A program made the translations under genes and the position numbers. Positions 1 to 20,353 of a DNA stretch of 64,000 nucleotides are shown here, piece after piece. This stretch comes from Hirudo medicinalis (Eukaryota; Annelida; Clitellata; Hirudinida; Hirudinidae), in the NCBI GenBank assembly GCA_011800805.1, contig MPNW01000131.1:26737-90736 (forward strand), read 5' to 3'. The notes below the pieces were generated by a model. That model saw only the letters and a program-made list of their open reading frames with translations. It ran no database searches and was not told the DNA's origin. Positions within the stretch are counted from its first letter, which is position 1. Each line of letters opens with the position of its first letter.

Positions 1-194
1 GACATTTTAATGTAAACATTTGTGTAAATAATTATGTATATTTTTATTTACTTAAATGTATAAAAAAAATGATGTGGATTGGTCAGCTTCAGATGTGCTG
101 AACCATTTACATGGTGCAATTCCCAACGGCACTATTTGCGAATTAGCTGCGAACACAACTCAAATGCTGTTATCGAGAGCAATAACATAACCTT

Positions 195-292
195 ATGAGT
201 GTGAGTGTGAGTATGGATATGAGTGTGAGTATGAGTGTGAGTATGAGTATGAGTATGAGTATGGATATGAGTGTGAGTATGAGTGTGAGCCG
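195..292. repeat. GAGTGT/GAGTAT hexamer microsatellite
   Basis: About 16 units of GAGTGT or GAGTAT, with two GGATAT variants, run without a break. The Met-Ser-Val-Ser open frame across it comes from the repeat and is not a gene. The flank at 56-190 has a 44-codon open frame that I cannot place. It resembles the SINE tail seen at 24.8 and 26.2 kb more than a known protein. Confidence 0.9.
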
Positions 293-714
293 CTTGCACG
301 AGATGAAAGTCATGAAATTACAACACTGGCCTCAATCTGAAACTCCTGTTACAAATTTTAGCGGAAAATCTCAAAGTCATGGATACATCAGAGTGGCTCT
401 TATTTTTCAAGTTTTAAAATGTTGTTATCTGACCCCAGATGAGTTCCAATTTATAAACAAAAATAATTCAGGCCAAATATGAGCAGGATTGGACAATATT
501 TAGAGGTCAAAACAGTTTTTTTTTCATCATGTAAGGGTCACTCTATGATATATTCTAGCGTTTTGAAACAACAACTATCGAGTTAAATGATCATAAAGTT
601 ATGGTTACTAATGCGGTTTTATGAATTAATTAATAATAATCATATTAAGCCTTGAACTCATAATAAATTAAATTACATCGTTTATTCAACAAAATAATAA
701 ATTGGTTTATTCAG

Positions 715-3620
715 GAATTGTCTGAAGATTCATTTGATACCCTTGCAGCACTTGACGTTGCAGAGCAGATGACATATCTTGATCACAAGATCTTCATGAA
801 CATTAGCGTCGAGTAATCATAAAAAATGTTTTTTTAATTTATTTTAATTTAGTTGATGTGTTATTTGTATTAATATCACATAATAACATCGATTAAATTT
901 AATAATTAATTAAACATTAATAATAAAATATACAAACTCACAAACATTTGGTGAATGAAATATAGGGAACTGTTAGGACAAGCATGGATGAAGCTTGAAA
1001 AATCCAGCAAGGCTCAGAATGTCTTGCTCGTTACTAGGCGTTTCAACGAGGTTAAAATTTCGACGATTTCAAACTTTTCTCAAAATTTCTGAAAGATGTT
1101 CTAAATTATTAATCTTAATTTGTGAAATTTTCTCTCAATTTTTGGAAATATTTAGCACGCAAATACTATGTTTTTCTTCTCATCAATCTTACCTGGATAC
1201 TCCAGTTACTTCCGATAATATTTGTTGAACTTATTCTCCTTTGAATTTTTTCTCCATTTTTTTCAAAACTGACTTTAAATTTAAAATTTATTTTGAAGTT
1301 AAGATTCATGTGTTTATTGTGGTCATTGACTTTCGCACAACTGATTTAAAATTCTTGGAATGCTCGTGCAATGTCCTGTCATGTAAATTTTTAACGTTGT
1401 TTGTGATTCACATCATTCCTAAAACATTTTTTATGATAGACAAAGGAAAAATTCGCATGACTAAGTAATTCTTGCATTGATCTTCTTGCATTCAAGCGAG
1501 ATTAGATCTGAGCTTTCCAAATTATTTACATTACTCTGCGACTCCCGGAGAGGTAAATTATCAGAACAAAAAGTAAGGAAATTAAATTTTAATCCCTTAC
1601 ACGCACTTTGACTTAATTTAAACCTGAGACCATTTCGTTGTTAATATTTCCTAGAGAAAGTTACGTAATAAATTATTAGCAAAGTTGCATTCATGTGAAC
1701 AGGCCAGTAGATTGGTGGTGTCTGAAATAATCAGGAGGCAAACAGTGGCAGAAAGAGTGGCTTGCATAGAGAAGTGGGCCGCAATAGCAGACATTTGTCG
1801 TTGCATCAACAACTTTAATGGGGTTCTTCAAATTTGTGCAGCATTCGTTAACAGTTCCATTTACAGACTTAGAAAAACTTGGGAAAAGGTTCCAAAACAG
1901 GTAATTGATGATATTTTATCACCTCTTTAATTTTCCCGAGCATACATTCAAACTTGAGTCCTTAACAGGAGTTGATGTGATGCAACAACGTTGAGTACGT
2001 TTTATGTAAAACAAAATGACACTTTATGAATTCTTGCTGTTTTTATCACATTAATTGAAATTTGAAATTTAAATGATATCACTATTATTAGTGTATGGAT
2101 GAGTCACTACAATATCTAAATATTTTTCATTTCATAATTTTGTCGATGGAAACTCCATAAAAACTGAATTTTCTAGCAAATTAGTAAATTCTCTCGAGTA
2201 AATGTTTTTATAAAATAAGCAAAAAATTTGCAATAAGTCGGTTCAATGGTCGATACAAATATTTGCTGTGGTTGAAAATGATTCCATTGCTCCAGTTCAT
2301 CTAAATATGTAGAATATTATTTCACTTATTCCTCACTCAGTTGAATCCCGTGAAATGAGTAACACAAAAAGTGTTATTTGTTAACAACTTTCAGACCAAA
2401 CAGATGATCGACAAACTCCAGAATTTAGTCTCAGCTGATGGAAGGTTCAAGAACATGAGAGACGCTCTCCATAGGTGATGACAATTTTTTCAATATTTTT
2501 TATCGCGTTCACGGTTGATCACAACACAAAATACAGATCAACACGCATTTATTCTCTTATCAATAACTTTTTGCGGCTCATCGCAGAATGATAAAGTTTA
2601 TGTCACGTCTCAATTTATCCGATTATATCTTATTCAGGTGTGATCCACCTTGCATACCATATCTGGGCATCTACCTCACAGATCTTTCCTTTATTGAAGA
2701 AGGAACTCCAAATACAACCGACAATGGACTCGTGAACTTCTCTAAAATGCGAATGGTAATAACCAATAACCTTAGCAACTATGTAATCACTACCAATTCA
2801 TAATAAGTGTTGCTTTAAGTAAGCAAATGCAAACAATGTTTTCCTTATCCTGCTTTAGATATCTAGCTTTTTTCTTTGTTCGACGCTAATTTTTAACAGA
2901 TGCAATACGAATTCGTCAGACATTTTATTAAACATCAGAGCATTGCTGCTGATCAATGTCAATCGATGTTTGCGAGCTCGCTAAGGGATCAGAGGAGAAC
3001 AGAGGGTTTTCAAATTCAAAATTCATCCATGCGCGCCAATAGAGACGTGTTGTTGTTTTCTTACGTCCGTTACATGACTAGATGATTACGGCGGAATAGA
3101 GATGTGCAATCACGGATACATTATTAAATAATTATTTTAAATTGAATATTTTATTAAATAATCTGCAGAAGAAAAACGTTCCTCACACACGACAACTTCT
3201 GCTCACATGCACAACTAACGTTACGACAAAGTAACGTGCGATCCTATCAACTTAATCTTTATCTTTGTAGATTGCCCATGTGATTCAAGAGATTGAGTCC
3301 TTCCAACAAACTCCCTATAAGATCGAATTCCAGCAAAGAGTGAGTGCATTTTTGAATATTATATTATCATTGCATAAACTTCTAAATAAATCGATTTATT
3401 CTTTCAATTAATTTTTATGCTTTTAAAAGTTTGATTGTGACGATGCTCTTAACAAAGCTGAATTGTTCTCATTGCAATCATTTCAAACTCTGAAAAGGTG
3501 GCAAACTACTTATTGGACAGCAGACGACTCATAGAGGATGATCAGACATTCAAATTTTCTCTTCAAATCGAACCTCGTCCAATACGAATGTCAATTCCTG
3601 GACTGAGTCTCTTGGGTTAA
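715..3620 (+). CDS. RASGRF-like Ras guanine nucleotide exchange factor, C-terminal CDC25 domain (5' end outside window)
   Basis: Seven exons: 715-812, 966-1050, 1703-1900, 2395-2474, 2638-2755, 3271-3339 and 3498-3620 (TAA). All borders are GT-AG and every phase closes, giving 256 codons. The product is the catalytic CDC25-homology domain that exchanges GDP for GTP on Ras-family GTPases at membranes. Typical RASGRF motifs in order: [90 protein letters not shown] and [10 protein letters not shown]. This agrees with RASGRF1/2 better than SOS, which has a proline-rich tail here instead of a short end. The PH, DH and REM parts lie upstream of the window. The protein ends about 15 residues past the vertebrate position. 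The gene faces KIF24 tail to tail, with 581 bases between stop codons. Confidence 0.9.
3056..3100 (+). repeat. Short dispersed repeat, copy 1 (CGTCC...ACTAGATGATTA)
   Basis: A stretch in a RASGRF intron shares CGTCC, TTNCAT and ACTAGATGATTA in the same order with 51666-51707, and more weakly with 47575-47618. It is likely a small interspersed repeat of unknown type. Confidence 0.45.
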
Positions 3621-4201
3621 AGGCCAAGCTCCAATTATCAATCCATCCCCATATTTTACCTCAATTCCTTTTTGAAAGTAGAATTGTGATTGTGAGTTAC
3701 AAATATCTCTCAAAACGGTTTTCGATTATTTTCACGGCTGTTTGAAAATGCTCAAAAATTTATTTTTTTGAACATTTTCCAGTTTCATTGTGTTTTAATT
3801 TTTGATGGCTTTTTCCTTCAAATGCATGATTTGTGCAGCAATTTTCAGTCTTCAACGTTTCAATTTGTCCTCAAAAGTTGATACAGTGAAATATCATGTA
3901 TGAAAAAAGTCAACAGAAAAACAGAAGGAAAATCGAATAATTCACGAAAACTTTCAGTAATTTCCCCCTAAGTCCTAATTAGGGACAAAAATATGTCCAT
4001 ACCTCGTTCTTGAAAAGTCGTAAAAATATTCCTTCACAACGAGATGTAATTATTTTCGTGGTTGTTTATTTTTTCCAATTTTTTACAGTAATAAAAAGTA
4101 AAGTTGGTTGGCACGACAAAAAAATGTTTTCGCTGGGAGGTATTGAGCAAAATTAGTTGAAATTTACAAACAATTCGAATGTTTAACTTGATCTTAAAAG
4201 T
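3621..4201. other. Convergent 3' region with crossing poly(A) signals
   Basis: No coding content is seen. An AATAAA on the plus strand (4090-4095) would serve the RASGRF-like gene. The complement at 4065-4070 would serve KIF24 on the minus strand. If both are used, the two 3' ends overlap as antisense by a few tens of bases. Confidence 0.5.
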
Positions 4202-13971
<9,770 letters not shown>

Positions 13972-13974
13972 ATC

Positions 13975-15140
13975 TACAAAATTAATTTAGAAAAAATTCA
14001 TTAATATACGAAGCATCGTGATTGCGCCTACCTTCTAATAGTCATAAGTCTAGGGATCCAATCCACTAATTTTTTAAAGTATTACTTAAAAGTATTTAGA
14101 GATATTCTTTCAAAATAACAAGGTACAAAATGAATTGGATGTTTTTATTTGTTTACAGTTTCCTCGTAGGACCATATTTAAATGAACAAACGTTTCCATG
14201 GTAAAAATTTCTTCTGACTGATTATGTTAATAGCCGCACAAATAACTTTCGGCCATCTCCCTAGCCAAAATTTACTTGTAATGTTTTTCTTAAACGTTCC
14301 TTAAAGCGTACTCGTTAAAAAATAAATTAATTCTTTAACCGAATCTTAATCTATTTTGCAATAATTGCTACAAACATTTTCAAAAAAGTCCTGATTTGAT
14401 AATTCCTGATAACTTGTCACGATAACCAAGCCAATTTCTATTTTCAGTTCAGTGCTACTGATTAGGTTATTCTGTTCAACCATTTACGGTACTAGCTTTT
14501 CTAAACCGGTTTCGCCAGTCAAACCCATTTTATATCCATTATAATTAATTTTATTATTTACATACTTTAATTTACATACTTTTTACATGCCTTAAAAGAA
14601 TTCGGTGATTAGGGCATCGCTCCCGCAATGTGATTCGAATCCGTACCGCTGAGAGACGGTCTTAAACACCAAAACCACGCGGGAGCAGAAAGCTCATCGC
14701 TTTCAGTTCAAAGCTGGTACGCGATTTAGGTGAAAAATTGAAAGTAGCAGCCGCCCTAACGCCCGTAAACCCCAATCCTCTACCGTTCACCGCCTGGGGG
14801 AATTCTCGGGACATAGACGAGCATTTTCTGTCGCATGTTATAAATCAATCAGTGATTCTCGAAATTTTTTAGGTAACGTCGAAGAAACTTTCCTCCATCC
14901 CCCACAAGGAAGACCGAATCAGTAACAAGCTCGGAAACTGTGCGATAGTTCATCCCCGAAGATAATATCCTTCTTAGCGGCTAAAGAATACAAGTTAACA
15001 TGCTAAATGGCAGTAATTTAACATCTGCACTGCTCAGGAATTCTCTCTAGCTCAGCACCAGCTCAAAGAATTATTATGCAATGCAATATAAAAGAACCTA
15101 AATTTTACCCGTCCTCAACCCAACAATTACAGCACTTCAT
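13975..15140. other. KIF24 upstream / RPLP2 downstream spacer
   Basis: No open frame or family match apart from the tRNA-like piece at 14619-14686. KIF24 transcription should start here, since its first coding exon has a splice-acceptor-like lead; I cannot see a clear TATA or initiator. The segment 14730-14960 is less AT-rich than its surroundings. Confidence 0.4.
14619..14686 (-). repeat. tRNA-like sequence, probable SINE head or tRNA pseudogene
   Basis: On the minus strand an 8-bp acceptor-like stem (GCTCCCGC with GCGGGAGC) encloses 52 bases with a B-box-like GGATTCGAATC. Total length is 68 bases, shorter than a tRNA, and no proper anticodon or T stem forms. It reads better as a tRNA-derived repeat than as a functional tRNA. 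Confidence 0.4.
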
Positions 15141-15141
15141 T

Positions 15142-15147
15142 TTTATT
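15142..15147 (-). terminator. RPLP2 poly(A) signal AATAAA
   Basis: AATAAA on the minus strand, 33 bases past the RPLP2 stop, at the expected distance for a short ribosomal-protein 3' UTR. Confidence 0.7.
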
Positions 15148-15180
15148 GAACTTTCATGTTGAAGTGAAATGGTCCTGAGT

Positions 15181-16154
15181 TTAGTCAAAAAGACCAAAAC
15201 CCATGTCATCATCCTCCTCTTCTTCCTCTTTAGGTTCTTCCTTCTTGGCTTCCTTGGCTGGTTCAGCAGCTTGAACAGCAGCTCCATTTGAAGTAGCTGG
15301 GGTAGCAGCAACTGGTCCAGAGGAGAATGAAGCCAACAAATGGCTACCTGCATACAAATAAAATGAAATGTTAAGTCTCAATAGATTTTTGTATCAAAAG
15401 CATTAACATTTGAACAAATGTTGGCCACAGACTTTCCCAAACTCAAAAAAGCAGGGAAATGGGTGCGTCACATCAGTTTGGCACAGGCTACCAGGTAAAA
15501 GGCCTAACCATAGGTCTCCACTCGAAATCTGTGCATAATTCTAATTTTTTGCTATAAAACTAGTCCTCATTCAACGTTTGATGGAGGAAATGGGTACAGC
15601 AGTTTCATTTTGCACAAGCTACCAGGTGAAATGATCCAATCATAAGATTCCACTCGAAATTTGTGCAATTCTTAGAAATAAACTTACACAAATTTAAAAA
15701 CTCCATTAAAAGCCTAGTTCAGAAACAGCAATAATGAAATAACACATTTCCAAATCTTAATTCTATGATTTTTGTTTGCTGCAAAACTAGTCCTCATTCA
15801 ATGTCTGATGGAGGAAATGGGTTCAGCAGTTTTATTTTGCACAAGCTACCAGGTGAAATTATCCAATCATAAGATTCCACTCGAAATTTGTGCATTTAAA
15901 ATTGTTCAGAAATAAACTTCATTAAAGACAGAGTTTAGAAACCAGATAATGTTTCTATTGTGATATTTATTCAATGATATACCTTCAGCCATCAGTTGTT
16001 CGAGATCCTTTCCCTTCAAGAGTGTGATAACCTTCTCCAACCTTTCCTCTTCAATTCCTGCACCAACACTGTTCAGGATTTTCTTCAGATCTTCGGCTGA
16101 GGGAGCCAAGTTTCCTCCCATCGTAGCCAAAATGTAAGCCCCAAGGTAACGCAT
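15181..16154 (-). CDS. RPLP2: 60S acidic ribosomal protein P2
   Basis: Coding exons 16154-15983 and 15347-15181 (TAA), phase 1, give 112 residues, close to the usual 113-115. The N-terminal half (MRYLGAYILATMGGN, then a DLKKIL helix and LLKGKDLEQLMAEG) is the dimerisation domain. An alanine-rich hinge and an acidic run follow, ending in the invariant DDDMGFGLFD. P2 pairs with P1 on the uL10 stalk of the large subunit and recruits elongation factors through that tail. One base separates an acceptor (TTTTCCCAG) from the ATG, so a leader intron (15 bases short of 16.17 kb to 16455) is inferred and the first exon is the 5'TOP segment at 16456-16481. The intron between coding exons hosts three snoRNA-like units. 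The next gene upstream, LINS1, points away. Confidence 0.97.
15416..15536 (-). ncRNA. H/ACA-snoRNA-like unit A in RPLP2 intron
   Basis: Third and most diverged unit. The first hairpin closes with GCACAG/CTGTGC. In the other two units the last pair of this stem is A-T instead of G-C, so the change is compensatory. An ACA lies three bases before the predicted 3' end (15421-15419), 121 bases in all. The H box (ANANNA) is not clean, and the second hairpin is rearranged, with a TTTCCC/GGGAAA core. Confidence 0.5.
15543..15668 (-). ncRNA. H/ACA-snoRNA-like unit B in RPLP2 intron
   Basis: The first hairpin is closed by TTGCACAA/TTGTGCAA. It is followed by AAATGA, which fits an H box. The second hairpin is the same as in unit C, but the base of its 3' arm is mutated (GTTTTATAG instead of GTTTTGCAG) and the ACA reads AAA. 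It is nearly identical to unit C elsewhere, and is probably a decayed or decaying copy. Confidence 0.5.
15770..15897 (-). ncRNA. H/ACA-snoRNA-like unit C in RPLP2 intron
   Basis: Best-formed unit. A first hairpin is closed by a perfect TGCACAA/TTGTGCA stem. Next comes AAATAA, which fits the H box ANANNA. The second hairpin is closed by CTGCTGAAC/GTTTTGCAG (eight pairs including one G-T, one mismatch). ACA follows three bases before the predicted end. The roughly 126-base length, sense orientation and position inside a ribosomal-protein intron all match vertebrate-type intronic H/ACA RNAs, which guide rRNA pseudouridylation. Human RPLP2 also hosts an H/ACA RNA (SNORA52); I cannot show that this is the same one. 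Confidence 0.68.
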
Positions 16155-16220
16155 TCTGGGAAAATTTATATAATTAGTAACCTTTCATTTTGATTAATAG
16201 CAATTTGGCATTATCCTTTA

Positions 16221-16308
16221 TGCTAGCCATCTTCATAACAAAACTAGAATCATTGCTTTTCATGCGAAAGATGGTGATTGTTTAGAATAATCATTAGATG
16301 GGCTAGCA
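16221..16308 (-). repeat. Intronic inverted repeat in RPLP2 leader intron
   Basis: TGCTAGCCATCT at 16221-16232 pairs with AGATGGGCTAGCA at 16296-16308, with a single extra G and a loop of 63 bases. A small CGTGC/GCACG hairpin lies next to it on the upstream side. It sits in the inferred RPLP2 leader intron. I see no C/D or H/ACA boxes that fit, so function is open. Confidence 0.5.
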
Positions 16309-16455
16309 CGTGCTTAACTGTGACTGGGCCAGGCACGAAAAAACTTTAATATGTACTAATTTAGCGTAATCTGCGCAAATTATAGAAATGTAAAAACTCA
16401 CATTTAAGCTTCAAGTTGCACGAAACCTTTTATGAGCCTAACTCGCACTTCTTAC

Positions 16456-16481
16456 TTCGTCAACGCCAAACAACGGAAGAG
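16456..16481 (-). promoter_or_regulatory. RPLP2 non-coding first exon with 5'TOP start
   Basis: On the minus strand, CTCTTCCG starts a pyrimidine-led tract typical of 5'TOP mRNAs of the translation machinery. It runs 26 bases to a good donor (GACGAA/GTAAGA). Splicing to the acceptor just before the RPLP2 ATG would give a short TOP leader subject to growth-dependent translation control, as is usual for this class. The cap site is inferred from the motif. Confidence 0.6.
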
Positions 16482-17552
16482 ACCTAGTCTTCCTTTGGGA
16501 TGAGCTAGTGGCTAAATTTTACACACAAGTTTTATTGATAAATTTTTATTTTATCAATAATTTTATTAATATTATAATTAAATTGTATTACTTTAAAAAT
16601 TAATTAATGTTTAATTATTACTGAGAATGAATTTATTTCATATATATTATAATATTGACATGTATTTTTGTAACTAATTAATAAACAAACTAAACTTAAT
16701 TGTAATTGATTATTTTCTCAAAACTGTTTTGAAATGTCATGTCTCGAGTTAACGAGCTGACCAGCCATGTGAGAGTTTTGGCTGGGGGTAGTCACAAACT
16801 GGGCATTACTAGCTGCTTCGACGTTGAAAATTTGTCTATGTCAATGTAAATTATAAAATTTAATATCATATGAAGAGATTTAAACAAATTATGCGTCATT
16901 GTTAATTGAAGAGGACTCGTTAAAAGTTTAACATTAAGGTTAAACATGATAGGAGGTGGCCCGATGTTGCCCTCGAAGTAATTTTATGTGAACCTTAATT
17001 TTCACTGCTAAAATTTCTTATTGGACTGATTTAGAAGGTGCCTGTTCCAATGTATGCTTCACTGTTTGACTACTTCTCGTGCAGAAAGTCTTGGCATCTC
17101 CAACTCGATTACCGATTTTTCAAGAAATTAGCCCTCAGTCTGATGTGAAACACTAGCTTTCTCAAGTTCAAACATTTAACAGAAACGTGAAATCAGCAAG
17201 CATAAAACCTGTTAAATAAAAATTTTCACGAGGATCGCAGAGCCCGTTCTCCCCATTTGACATTTTCTATTTTGGTGTCATTTCCCAGTGATGGTGTCGA
17301 GAACTTTGAATATTTGATGCAAACGGAAATGTTGACTTGTTTTAATTTTTACGATTTGAATTTTATTTTTAGAGTCCCAACTTAGGTAAAAATAAATTTG
17401 AAATATTTTAAATTATTATTTAGTTTATAATAAATATTATTATAAAACTTAAAATAAATTTAATTTATTCTTTTGTGGCGACGTTAACTTGAATAAGAAC
17501 ATTAATTTGTTCGTAAATCTAACTACCCAAACAAAACAAAACAAAATATTTC
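16482..17552. other. Divergent promoter region between RPLP2 and LINS1
   Basis: About 1.07 kb, strongly AT-rich, no coding frame recognised. Start sites of the two flanking genes point away from each other, so it may hold both promoters. No motif is clear enough to name. Confidence 0.4.
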
Positions 17553-20353
17553 ATGGAGGGGTTTGCTTTTGGAAGCTTGACAGGTTTTGCAGTTGGCGAT
17601 AAGCCTGAAACTTGTGTTCTGGATTCTTTGAATCATGCTGATATTTCCAAATTGAATGAGAAGCAATGCTTAATCCTTTGCAGCCAGCTACTCAAATGCC
17701 GTGGACAAATTTCTGCAAATGTCTCTGGAGCATTAGATTTTCTATTTGTAAGTGCTCTTGATGTCGTTGGATTCAAGTGATTGTTATGCCATTTCGCCGA
17801 TTGAATAATTATATCAAACAAATTTGCAGATGCCTCTACTAGAGCATGAAAGTCCATACGTATCATATAGCGCAAAAGAATGTCTTGTTAGCCTATACAA
17901 GTCCTTTGTTTGTCAGGTTTGAATAACTTTTGATTGACATTGACAAGTAATGTTTTGATATTGATTGGTTAAGGAATATTTTCTAAATTGAAGAATACTA
18001 CATTTATAGCAATCGCATGAGTGCTAAAACAGTTAAGTAATTGATTTCACTTGCGTCTTTGAACATGTAGTGTTGAGTGACATCAGGTCAGTTAAACATG
18101 GCATGGATTTGAATGAGCCAGCTTTTTATGCTTCTCAATTGTCACATAAAATTTAAATTGAGTCAAAAGCTTAGCAATAGTTTCAATGATATCTCAGTAA
18201 AGTGTGTTATGCATAATACAATTATTAATAATACTTTAAACAGGAAAACACTGATCAATCAAAGGCTTTGTTAACTTTAATTTTACAACAAGTATCAAGA
18301 TATATCAAGCAAATGTCAGATTGTAAGCCAGTTAATGATCTTGCTTTGTTGCACATATTGGATTTGTTTATGGCTCTGCTTACTGAAAATGATGAACATG
18401 ATGGTATTATTATTTTTCTTAGTCAAACATGGAATTAACATAATTTAATTCATATTTTGTTAATATTATTTCATATTCATTAATCATTAACGTTTTTCTA
18501 GAGGATAGGGAAAAACTGAAGAGCTTCCTCAAACAACATTGGATGACGTTGTTTAATTATGTGTTTGAGTTTCAAAATAAGCAGTCAACTTATCATAGTT
18601 TGATTCATTCAACTCTCAAATTATACACCAAGCTTATAAAATCTGATTTGCAAGAGAAATTACATCATGATTCCACATTTGATAAGGCACAATATCTTTT
18701 GGAAAAAATGAAACTTAGGAAAGTGCCAGAGGTATGTCTTAGGAAAACATTGGCTTTTCTACTTCATTGTTGTCCAGATTTTGACTCCCTGGATGGCAAA
18801 ACCTCAGATAACAATAGTTTGTGCACAGATGGCATTTCGAAAATGTTTGTTGCATTGATGGAAACGAGTCATCACACTGAAATTTCTGATCAATTGGGTT
18901 CTGGATCAATTCTTAAGTGCACATCAAGTGGCTTGTCCCGATGGCTTTGTGACCTACTGGACAGAAGGGCTCCATGTCACTTGTTTATTGGGCAAGGAAA
19001 CACTCATGTTTTGGGAGATGAATCAAAATCATGTGACTTTTTGTTGCTCAGGATGTCATTGCTTGTCGTAGCAAAATGCATGGCATTTCTAGCTACCCAC
19101 GGTAAATTTTATTTATGTTTAAATATATTGATGCCGGTTTTATTAGATATATCGTAATAAATAATGCCATCGGAAAAGTAGCCGTTTGCAATGCTGAATT
19201 CATTTGTTTCAAAAAATTGGCCTAAACTCATTGGTGATATCGATGTCATTTTTTTTGATAAACCTATGCAAACGAGGCTGCTCGGTTCCAGATAATATTC
19301 TTTTTGTTGAATATCATTATGTTTAATAATAATTCAAATTCAAAAATTTAAAAATCTCTCCAAAGCAGCAAATTCCCCAAACAATGTGTTTCTGAAAGAA
19401 AATTTAGTCAACCCTTTGGAGAAGGAAAAACTGTGGAACAATGGCCTCTGCTTAATTTTAAGCACTGTGAAGAAACTGTTTCCACACAGCCCTGATCCAT
19501 ACAAGCAGCTGATAAGCATATTTTCTGATCAAGATGATGCCATGGTGCAATTCCTCCTATTTGGCCTTCAGGCTGCTTTGTTATCAAGGCAAGTGAACTG
19601 AAACTCCAACTATTTCTTTAATTGCTTAATTATCTTAAGTCTATGTTGCTTCTTAAATATTGCATAACTAATGTATTGCATTTGTAATCTTTTAGAGATA
19701 ATCACAACCTTGTTGATTCACATATTCTATTCTTGGAAATGCTTCTCCTGATACAATGGAACCATTCTGTTCTGGTCGATTGGCTTGTTTCACCAGAGAC
19801 CCCATTCATCAAACTCCTCCTAAAACAAATCAAGTCCATACTTTCAAATCCTCAGCAATGGAGCAATGCTTGTAGCCTCTTTGACAAAAAGATCCAGGAA
19901 ATTACAGCCACAAAAACTTTAGAACAAAAATCAATAAAGGATCATTCAAAGCTTATTGTTACAGGTGCCCCAGCTACAGAAGATCTCTCCAGAACAGTCA
20001 CTCAAGCACTTAATTTCAATCTCACATCTTATTCCGAAAGTGATGATTCTGAGGAAGAAAATCCTCCCAGCTCTAACAAAGCAGCATCAGCAACGTTTAA
20101 ATCATCAACTGATAGTCATTCAACTCATACGTGCAGGGAACAAGATATCAGACATGCATTGGAATTGAGGCCAACCAGTGAGAACCTAGTTGGGGACATA
20201 CATTCGGCAAACTCATTTTCTTTCTCAAAATCCAAAATCACTTTCAAATCCATTTCTGAATCCATAAAAAAGTTTCAATCTGCAGGGCTTTTCCCATACA
20301 ATCCAAGGCCCCTCTTGAGACTTCTTGATCAATTTTGTGATTTTAATCCATGA
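17553..20353 (+). CDS. LINS1: Protein Lines homolog (LINS1)
   Basis: Six exons: 17553-17747, 17830-17916, 18244-18403, 18502-19101, 19369-19588 and 19696-20353 (TGA), about 639 residues (human 757). The family is recognised by the block MSLLVVAKCMAFL, then FLKENLVNPLEKEKLW, SIFSDQDDAMVQFLLFGLQAAL, ILFLEMLLLIQWNHSVLVDWL, and a C-terminal motif ending LFPYNPRPLLRLLDQF, which is the LINES_C signature. A serine/acidic linker (SESDDSEEE) lies between. Drosophila lines acts in epithelial patterning downstream of Wnt and JAK/STAT inputs. The vertebrate protein is needed for neural development; its biochemistry is poorly known. The intron after 19588 uses a GC donor (AAG/GCAAGT) with an AG acceptor; the normal GT five bases further breaks the frame. 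An AATAAA lies at 20433. Confidence 0.85.

Noticed and set aside
56..190. 44-codon plus-strand open frame as an extra RASGRF exon
   Set aside because: It does not resemble the REM domain or linker of RASGRF, and part of it (AACCATTTACATGG then CCCAACGG) resembles the SINE tail seen elsewhere.
195..482. 95-codon plus-strand frame beginning in the hexamer repeat
   Set aside because: The first third is simple repeat and the rest has no recognisable protein.
2900..3085. 61-codon frame between RASGRF exons
   Set aside because: RASGRF coding joins cleanly from 2755 to 3271; this frame adds nothing to the family alignment and overlaps a dispersed repeat.
14619..14686. Functional tRNA gene
   Set aside because: Only 68 bases, with no valid anticodon stem or T stem despite a good acceptor-like stem.
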